NCBI GenBank assembly: GCA_023487645.1
Contig: JAMDBX010000017.1
Coordinates: forward strand, 1 to 20,314
Source of the DNA: Patescibacteria group bacterium
GTDB taxonomy: Bacteria; Patescibacteria; Microgenomatia; Daviesbacterales; UBA10151
Reading direction: 5' to 3'
DNA: 20,314 nt
Below, piece by piece: positions 7,548-13,033 of the stretch. Made by a program: the position numbers and the translations under genes. The stretch's first letter is position 1; the number at the start of each line of letters is the position of its first letter. The notes below the pieces were generated by a model. It ran no database searches, was not told the DNA's origin, and was given only the letters and a program-made list of their open reading frames with translations.

Positions 7548-7862
7548 CCAGTTTATAACTGAAAGTACCAAACTAAACAGAAGAGCCCACCAAAAATTAT
7601 CCACTTTAAACCCTGGGACGATTAAACTGGTTAAGATAATTAAAATGGCGTTAATAACAAAAGTGAAAAGGCCAAGACTGAGTATGTTAATAGGTAAGGT
7701 AAGGATGATAAATAGCGGTTTGAAGATGGCGTTAATGATCCCCAATACTAAAGCTGTTAACAGGGCAGTAATAAAGCTGTCAACATGGACTCCGGTTAGA
7801 AGGTAAGAGGTGATGATAATGGCAATAGCACTGATGAGCCAACGGATTAAAACTTCGACCAT
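7521..7862 (-). CDS. YvlD/phage-holin-4 superfamily membrane protein
   Basis: A 113-residue integral membrane protein with four hydrophobic segments (about residues 5-23, 29-47, 50-81 as a hairpin, 88-109). The pattern of Pro-rich turns and LSLGLFTFVINAILI...VPGF..DNFWWALLFSLVLSVINWLL is characteristic of the Bacillus YvlD-like family (PF04020, named after phage holins without proof of holin activity). The function of the family is not settled; envelope-stress links are reported for relatives. It has its own strong promoter, divergent from the endonuclease gene, and overlaps the small gene at 7266-7547 tail to tail. Confidence 0.85.
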   Translation of the reverse strand: MVEVLIRWLISAIAIIITSYLLTGVHVDSFITALLTALVLGIINAIFKPLFIILTLPINILSLGLFTFVINAILIILTSLIVPGFKVDNFWWALLFSLVLSVINWLLHRILRV

Positions 7863-7868
7863 AAAATA

Positions 7869-7897
7869 ATCATAAGTTTCTTTGCTGATTTTATCAA
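7869..7897 (-). promoter_or_regulatory. Promoter of the YvlD-like gene (leaderless)
   Basis: On the minus strand TTGATA (7897-7892), a 17-base spacer and TATGAT (7874-7869) end 6 bases before ATG 7862. This is one of the clearest promoters in the window and again leaves no leader. Confidence 0.75.
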
Positions 7898-7911
7898 GCT
7901 TTTAGGTGGTT

Positions 7912-7917
7912 TATAAT
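7912..7917 (+). promoter_or_regulatory. -10 element of the EndoQ-like gene (leaderless)
   Basis: A perfect TATAAT ends 6 bases before ATG 7924. Its presence argues against the upstream GTG at 7906 as start, since that codon would lie upstream of the -10. The -35 region is weak and overlaps the divergent promoter. Confidence 0.6.
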
Positions 7918-7923
7918 GGTTGC

Positions 7924-9216
7924 ATGATGGATTTAATTGTTGATTTGCATACCCATTCCCACTATTCACGGGCTACAAGTAAAGATTCAACGCTGGAAGG
8001 GTTGTATAAATGGGGCAAAATTAAGGGAATTACGGTGATCGGGACGGGGGATTTTACCCATCCCGGATGGTTTGCGGAAATTAAGGAAAAATTGGAGCCT
8101 GCAGAACCGGGACTATTTAAACTCAAGGAAAAATACACTCAGGAGATTGACCGGACTTTACCCGAATCAGTCCGCAATAACCTTATCCGTTTTATTCTGA
8201 CCGTAGAAATCAGTAATATTTATAGTAAAGGGGGTAAGGTCCGTAAAGTCCATAATTTGGTAGTAGCTCCCGGTATTGAAGCGGTTGGGGCAATTAATTC
8301 TAAACTTGAAACGATTGGTAATTTAAAAGCCGATGGCCGGCCGATTTTAGGATTGGATAGTAAAGAGCTTTTAAAAATTGTTTTGCAAATTGATGAAAAT
8401 ATTTTGTTTATTCCGGCTCATATTTGGACCCCTTGGTTTTCATTATTTGGCTCTAACTCCGGCTTTGATTCCATTCAAGAAGCATTTGATGAACTGGCTC
8501 CACAGATAAAGGCTATTGAAACCGGTCTCTCTTCCGACCCGTATATGAATTGGCGTGTGCAGGAGTTGGCAAAGGTGACAATTGTTTCCAATTCCGATGC
8601 CCATTCCCCTTCAAAACTTGGACGTGAAGCTACCCTGCTGCATTGTAAATTGGATTATTTTGATATTGCGGCGGCACTTAAAACTAATGACCAAAGGGTG
8701 GTAGGCACTATTGAATTTTTTCCTCAGGAGGGTAAGTATCATTTTGACGGTCACCGCGAGCATAAAATTTGCTTTTGTCCTGAAGAAAGCAAACAGCATC
8801 AGGGAATTTGTCCGGTTTGCCATAAACCATTAACAATCGGCGTGGATCATCGGGTTGATGACTTGGCAATTTTTCCTACTCATTACCAACCTAAAAAACA
8901 TAAAGCTGTGGAGTATATTATCCCTTTGATAGAAATTATTGCCGAAATAAAACATTTAGGGACCTCATCAAAAGCAGTAAATGAAGTTTATCAGCAAGTT
9001 ATTGTCCGTTTAGGTAATGAATTTGAGCTGCTTCGTAAAGTGCCGCTTGAAAAAATTAAGGAAGAGGGGTTTGTAGAGTTAGCTTCTGCTTTAGATAAGA
9101 TGCGGCAAGGTAAAATTTATATTGAACCGGGTTATGATGGGGTTTATGGAGTAATTAAAGTTTTTGGTACCGAAGAAGATAGAAAAAAGACCTCCGGACA
9201 GATGAGATTATTATAA
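7924..9216 (+). CDS. Endonuclease Q-like PHP-domain DNA repair nuclease
   Basis: 430 residues from ATG 7924. PHP metal ligands are visible in order: H9/H11 (DLHTH), D43 (TGDFTHP), E95 (TVEIS), H110 (KVHN), H166 (PAHIWTPW), D225 and H227 (SNSDAH). A zinc ribbon follows (C283, C285, C296, C299), leading into KPLTIGVDHRVDDLA, a signature of the TIGR00375/EndoQ family. Characterised members (Thermococcus, Pyrococcus, Bacillus pumilus) cut DNA 5' to deaminated bases such as uracil and hypoxanthine and at abasic sites, starting repair. The stop codon touches the ATG of a UvrD-like helicase gene, so the two are a translationally linked unit. The metal site and zinc ribbon look complete. A related histidinol-phosphatase-type PHP enzyme is unlikely because of the zinc ribbon. 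Confidence 0.88.
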   Translation: MMDLIVDLHTHSHYSRATSKDSTLEGLYKWGKIKGITVIGTGDFTHPGWFAEIKEKLEPAEPGLFKLKEKYTQEIDRTLPESVRNNLIRFILTVEISNIYSKGGKVRKVHNLVVAPGIEAVGAINSKLETIGNLKADGRPILGLDSKELLKIVLQIDENILFIPAHIWTPWFSLFGSNSGFDSIQEAFDELAPQIKAIETGLSSDPYMNWRVQELAKVTIVSNSDAHSPSKLGREATLLHCKLDYFDIAAALKTNDQRVVGTIEFFPQEGKYHFDGHREHKICFCPEESKQHQGICPVCHKPLTIGVDHRVDDLAIFPTHYQPKKHKAVEYIIPLIEIIAEIKHLGTSSKAVNEVYQQVIVRLGNEFELLRKVPLEKIKEEGFVELASALDKMRQGKIYIEPGYDGVYGVIKVFGTEEDRKKTSGQMRLL

Positions 9217-10668
9217 ATGGATTTTTCTGGTTTAAACGATCAACAAAAAAGGATAGTCCTGAATGGGGATGGGGTGGTGGTTGTTAATGCCGGGCCCGGG
9301 ACAGGAAAAACCAAAACCTTAACTTCCAGGGTAGCCTTTTTAATAGGGGAAAATGGTGTTGATCCGCAAAATATTTTAACCTTAACTTTTACCCAAAGGG
9401 CGTCTTTGGAGATGAGGGAGCGCTTACAAAAGATTTTGGGTAAAAATAAACTGCCCTTGATTACAACTTTCCATGGTTTTGCCTATGACTTTTTGATTAG
9501 GCTTGGACAGGAGGTTGAGATTATTTCCGAGGAAAACCGGGAGATGCTGGTCAAAAAAATTATTAAAGAAAATAAAAGTCGGATGTCCTTTCGCGACCTG
9601 TCTCTGGTTATCTCCCGGTACAAAAATAGCCTCAATTCTACCCAAAAAGACCATGAGATTGAAAAACTGTTCAAGGATTACCAGAAAGCGCTAGTCAAAA
9701 AGCAGTTGCTGGATTTTGACGACCTGCTTTTAAAAACCTGGAAGATATTAAAGGATGATAGTAATCAGAGAGTGAAATTACAGGAGCAATACCAATATGT
9801 TTTAATTGATGAGTTTCAGGATACTAACGACCTGCAGTATCAGATTATCAGGTTGATTCTAAAAGAAAATCCCAATTTATTTGTAATTGGCGACCCTTTG
9901 CAGTCCATTTATGGTTTTCGGGGTGCAAGCGCTAAGATTTTTGAAAAATTACATGATGATTTTCCGGATACAAAAACAGCATTTTTGGAGATTAATTATC
10001 GCAGTAAAAGTAGTATTGTTAACATCAGCAACCAACTGTTTTCCAATACCAATTTAAAATCTTTTTCCCGGGATTTGGGTAATGTGGCAATGATTGACAC
10101 GTTAAATGAGTACAGTGAAGCTGGTTGGATCGTCAGTTTTATTAACAATAAAATCGGGGGAACGGATCTCAATAGTGCTCAAAAGGGGGCCGAAGGTGCA
10201 AATTTTGCCGATTTTGCCGTCATTTATCGCACCCACCACCTTGCATATGTTTTAGAAAAAAAATTTAATGAATCAGGTCTGCCTTATCAAATAGTCCGGG
10301 AAGATACTCCGGTGGAGGGAGACCACATTAAACTATTAAGTATGCATGCAGCCAAAGGTTTGGAGTTTAAGTATGTTTTTATCTGTGGTTTTGAAGACGG
10401 ACTGATCCCTTACCGACACGCCAGGGGTGAGTTTGCAGATGATTTGGAAGAGGAGAAAAGGTTACTCTATGTAGCGATGACCCGGGCTAAAGATGAGCTT
10501 TATCTAATCTGTGCAAAAAGCCGGAATAAAAAATATTCTAAAGCCTCAATGTTTAAACAAAATATAAAAAGTAATTATTTAGTAGAAATGGAAGATCAGG
10601 CTATTGGGAAAATCCTTCAAAAGAGACAGGCATTGAAGATCAAAAAAAGCCAGATGAGCCTCTTTTAG
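9217..10668 (+). CDS. Compact UvrD/PcrA-like superfamily 1 helicase
   Basis: 483 residues against about 650-750 for UvrD or PcrA. SF1A motifs in order: Q-motif LNDQQ (6-10), Walker A AGPGTGKT (25-32), Ia TFTQRA (57-62), LIDEFQDTN (196-204), GDPLQSIYGFRGA (225-237), NYRS (260-263), SMHAAKGLEF (375-384) and EEEKRLLYVAMTRAK (411-425). Only about 110 residues separate NYRS from motif V, where PcrA has roughly 280, so the 2B subdomain is essentially missing. The protein should be an ATP-driven 3'-5' translocase or helicase. It starts directly at the EndoQ stop with no ribosome-binding site, which implies coupled translation and a shared repair role. Its last 29 bases overlap the convergent M23 peptidase gene. 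Confidence 0.93.
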   Translation: MDFSGLNDQQKRIVLNGDGVVVVNAGPGTGKTKTLTSRVAFLIGENGVDPQNILTLTFTQRASLEMRERLQKILGKNKLPLITTFHGFAYDFLIRLGQEVEIISEENREMLVKKIIKENKSRMSFRDLSLVISRYKNSLNSTQKDHEIEKLFKDYQKALVKKQLLDFDDLLLKTWKILKDDSNQRVKLQEQYQYVLIDEFQDTNDLQYQIIRLILKENPNLFVIGDPLQSIYGFRGASAKIFEKLHDDFPDTKTAFLEINYRSKSSIVNISNQLFSNTNLKSFSRDLGNVAMIDTLNEYSEAGWIVSFINNKIGGTDLNSAQKGAEGANFADFAVIYRTHHLAYVLEKKFNESGLPYQIVREDTPVEGDHIKLLSMHAAKGLEFKYVFICGFEDGLIPYRHARGEFADDLEEEKRLLYVAMTRAKDELYLICAKSRNKKYSKASMFKQNIKSNYLVEMEDQAIGKILQKRQALKIKKSQMSLF

Positions 10669-11317
10669 CTTGCCGTTTTAAAACCAGATAGCGGGGGGTA
10701 AAAAATTTGCTTCCTTTTTCCACTTTGATAAATAGCAATCCTAAAGGTAACAGTAATACTCCGACCCAAGAGATTGATGGTAAACCGGTCCGAGGGAGTT
10801 CTGTATTTACCTGGGAGGAGCCTCCTTGGCCGGGGGAGGAAAATCCGGAAAGACTAAAAGTTGCCATAGGTAGAACTGTTGCCGGATTAATATATTGGCC
10901 GTCTTTGGTAATTTCTAAATGGGTGTGGGGGCCGGTAGTGTTGCCGGTTAAACCAACGGTTCCTAAAATATCATTAATGGAAACGGTTTGTCCCACCTTT
11001 ACATTTACCATGTTCATGTGGGCATATAATGATTGGTAATTATCATTATGTGACAATTTGACTGTTAATCCTAAATTGGGGTTGGGATTTTTTCCGGCTT
11101 GGATGACGGTGCCAAAATCAATCGGCCTGATTGCAGTTTTTAAGTCGGCGGCAATATCTATCCCGGGATGGTGTGAGGAAAATATGGAAGTGACCCTACC
11201 CGCAAAAGGTACTTGAAATTGGTTGGGATGGGTTTGGGCCAAAATTTGTCCGGCAAACAATAAGCCGCCGATGAAGAAAATATTGAATAAAAAAGATAAA
11301 AGTAAGAATTTTTTAAT
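10640..11317 (-). CDS. Secreted M23 metallopeptidase with an LPRTG sorting signal; probable ATT start
   Basis: A LytM/M23 peptidoglycan endopeptidase. Zinc-site motifs are H50 and D54 (HHPGID), H100 (YAH) and H131/H133 (HTHLEI). Residues 174-178 read LPRTG, followed by a hydrophobic segment (183-198) and a basic tail, i.e. a cell-wall sorting signal for sortase anchoring. The first conventional start is TTG 11260, but that cuts through an excellent signal peptide: reading from ATT 11317 gives MKKFLLLSFLFNIFFIGGLLFAGQILAQ with a cleavage site after ALA-type residues near 27-28. The frame is closed by TAG 12 bases further up and holds no ATG, GTG or TTG. I therefore propose the rare ATT start, giving 225 residues; a sequencing error at that codon is the alternative. 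It is head to head with an amidase gene, 139 bases apart. Confidence 0.82.
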   Translation of the reverse strand: MKKFLLLSFLFNIFFIGGLLFAGQILAQTHPNQFQVPFAGRVTSIFSSHHPGIDIAADLKTAIRPIDFGTVIQAGKNPNPNLGLTVKLSHNDNYQSLYAHMNMVNVKVGQTVSINDILGTVGLTGNTTGPHTHLEITKDGQYINPATVLPMATFSLSGFSSPGQGGSSQVNTELPRTGLPSISWVGVLLLPLGLLFIKVEKGSKFFTPRYLVLKRQAKRGSSGFF

Positions 11318-11422
11318 AGTATTTGGAATCTATGGAAATATTTAACAGTAGCCCGGATATAGATAAGTATGAATTAAGTAAGATTTATAAAAGAAGTTAA
11401 CCTACCTCTTGTAGTTTTTTCA

Positions 11423-11450
11423 TTCAATTCTCAATTTCTTTTTGCATAAT
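11423..11450 (+). promoter_or_regulatory. Promoter of the amidase gene (leaderless)
   Basis: TTCAAT (11423-11428), a 16-base spacer and CATAAT (11445-11450) end 6 bases before GTG 11457. This favours GTG 11457 over TTG 11442, which would lie upstream of the -10. Confidence 0.55.
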
Positions 11451-11456
11451 AAAGCT

Positions 11457-12110
11457 GTGAATTTTTTAATTTTAATTGTAACCTTGGCCACGACTTTCGT
11501 AAGTGGACACGCTTATCGTGTTTTTGGTCTGGGGTTTCAATCTCAGTCTACATCTATCCGCACTGTTTGTGTTGATGCCGGTCATGGAGGAGAGGATGCC
11601 GGGGCAATTTATAATGATTTGGTCGAAGAAAGCGTTACCTTGGATATTGCCAATCGTTTAAAAACACTGCTGGAGCAAAATCACTATCGAGTAGTGATGA
11701 CCAGGACAAACAATCAGACCACTTTGACCAACAGTCAACGGTCACAGATTTGCAACGAGAAACAGGCCCAATTGTTAGTTTCCATCCATCTAAATGCCAA
11801 TAGTGATTCCAGTCTTGATTACACCGAAGGTTTATACGGAGATGAGGCTAAGGATAAAAAGTTTACCGATTTCATCCATCAATCGCTGGTTTCCAACCTG
11901 GGTATCGGTGACGGTGAAACCACGGATTTTGAAAATAACGCCCTTTTAAAAGCCAAAATGCCGGCCACGTTGCAGGAAACGGTATTTCTAAGTTCCGCTG
12001 GTGAGTCCGGACTTTTAGCCGATGGTACTGGCCAAAGGCAACAACAGATCGCCCAAGCCCTGTTTGACGGGATCAACAACTGGTTTTCCAATATAGTCAA
12101 TTCCGATTAA
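11457..12110 (+). CDS. N-acetylmuramoyl-L-alanine amidase (Amidase_3), secreted
   Basis: A zinc amidase that cuts the bond between MurNAc and the stem peptide. From GTG 11457 the product is 217 residues: a signal peptide (NFLILIVTLATTFVSGHA, about residues 2-19) and a single Amidase_3 domain with VDAGHGGEDAGA (zinc ligand H43), E57/E58, SIHLNA (zinc ligand H111) and QETVFLSS with the probable catalytic E174. No wall-binding domain or anchor is present, so it should be released or loosely held outside the membrane. It is divergent from the LPRTG-anchored M23 peptidase; together they can cut both the amide link and the peptide bridges of the wall. The autoinhibitory helix of Gram-negative AmiC-type enzymes is not evident. 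Confidence 0.92.
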   Translation: MNFLILIVTLATTFVSGHAYRVFGLGFQSQSTSIRTVCVDAGHGGEDAGAIYNDLVEESVTLDIANRLKTLLEQNHYRVVMTRTNNQTTLTNSQRSQICNEKQAQLLVSIHLNANSDSSLDYTEGLYGDEAKDKKFTDFIHQSLVSNLGIGDGETTDFENNALLKAKMPATLQETVFLSSAGESGLLADGTGQRQQQIAQALFDGINNWFSNIVNSD

Positions 12111-12205
12111 ATCGGGGTTGACCAAAGCCAGTATTATTTTTGACCCAAATTCAGCCTCAAAATTTCCTAATTTTGATTACAGGAGAAGTGGACTCGAACT
12201 TTTGC

Positions 12206-12211
12206 TATACT
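12206..12211 (+). promoter_or_regulatory. -10 element of the ParB/Srx-like gene (leaderless)
   Basis: TATACT ends 6 bases before ATG 12218, the same spacing as in neighbouring genes. No convincing -35 is seen. Confidence 0.5.
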
Positions 12212-12217
12212 TCTACT

Positions 12218-12826
12218 ATGAGAAAGATAAGAGATATTACTGAAGATGAGATGATTTCTGTTTTTCTTAAAGCAGAAATTAATTCAAACCGATTCGGTAA
12301 ACACATTTTAGACCGCCTACAAAGAGATAGTAAAAGTAGAGATTTAATTGAATTTCCAAATTTAAATAATGTCGAGGAAAACCAATATCGTAAGCAATTG
12401 TTGAGTGAGTACAGAGGTTTTGGCATGGATCAAGCTCTTTTTCAAGGACTCCCTACTGATGTTAAATGGCAAAGAGTTTTATTAACTACAGATGATTTGA
12501 ACAAAATTAAATATATAAACTATAGTTATTGGAATGAGTTATCGCAAAAAACTCGTTTTGCAAAAAATGCTGTAGAAATAATAGAAAAAGGTATAAAAAT
12601 TTTCAATGTAAGTAATCAAGGTTTTATTGATGCGGCTGAAGCAGTTAAAGAAGGCGTAATTTTCCCCGAAATGATTTTAGTCAGCGCTGGTCCAAATGAG
12701 GATATTATTGTAATAGAAGGACATCTAAGACTTACCGCTTATTTGTTGGCCAAGGAAAAAGCTCCCGCTGAAATTGAGTCCATTATTGGCTATTCACCTA
12801 AATTAATTAGTTGGGGATTGTATTAG
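12218..12826 (+). CDS. ParB/sulfiredoxin-fold-like hypothetical protein
   Basis: 202 residues from ATG 12218; the frame is open from 12140, but the upstream residues would precede the -10 element. The N-terminal two thirds are helical, charged and unlike anything I know. The C-terminal part holds IIVIEGHLRLTAYLLA (residues 163-178), with E167, G168, H169 and R171 resembling the GHxR core of the ParB N-terminal/Srx-type domain that binds nucleotides in ParB. No helix-turn-helix partner domain is apparent. The gene is more AT-rich than its neighbours and its upstream flank carries a tRNA-3'-end-like string, both suggestive of acquisition. Function is unknown; nucleotide or DNA binding is only a possibility from the motif. 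Confidence 0.65.
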   Translation: MRKIRDITEDEMISVFLKAEINSNRFGKHILDRLQRDSKSRDLIEFPNLNNVEENQYRKQLLSEYRGFGMDQALFQGLPTDVKWQRVLLTTDDLNKIKYINYSYWNELSQKTRFAKNAVEIIEKGIKIFNVSNQGFIDAAEAVKEGVIFPEMILVSAGPNEDIIVIEGHLRLTAYLLAKEKAPAEIESIIGYSPKLISWGLY

Positions 12827-13033
12827 GAGTAAAATTTAGAAATTGAACAGATTTTTGCCAAACTAATTCAGGATATTTAATCATTTTTACCCATTCAAAA
12901 GTTCGGCAGTCATCAACCAGTCCCAGATGGCGGATTGGAAGACAATTTAAGTAAAAACTAATAAGCAAAAATTAAGGTAAGGTTAGGTTTTCTAATACTT
13001 GAATAGATAAGGTTTAGCCACTAAACTGGTATT
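12827..13033. other. Intergenic stretch before the fermentation operon
   Basis: These 207 bases hold no complete gene. A short plus-strand frame at about 12835-12880 (reading NLEIEQIFAKLIQDI then stop) and the same frame after that stop look faintly protein-like and could be a decayed remnant. The right end carries the operon promoter. Confidence 0.35.
12999..13027 (+). promoter_or_regulatory. Promoter of the synthetase-oxidoreductase operon (leaderless)
   Basis: TTGAAT (12999-13004), a 17-base spacer and TAAACT (13022-13027) end 6 bases before GTG 13034. It drives the synthetase fusion and, by gene spacing, both oxidoreductase subunits. Confidence 0.65.

Noticed and set aside
7906..7923. 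GTG start for the EndoQ-like protein
   Set aside because: The codon lies upstream of the TATAAT and adds residues (VYNGC) not seen in the family's usual MxxxxDLHxH beginning.
12835..12955. Possible decayed gene with an in-frame stop (NLEIEQIFAKLIQDI, stop, SFLPIQKFGSHQPVPDGG)
   Set aside because: It looks faintly protein-like, but there is no identifiable parent gene and the length is too small to call a pseudogene.
12808..12970. Minus-strand frame of about 54 codons overlapping the end of the ParB/Srx-like gene
   Set aside because: It has only a TTG start, no recognisable motif and no promoter of the kind seen elsewhere. A frame this long is not rare in AT-rich DNA.
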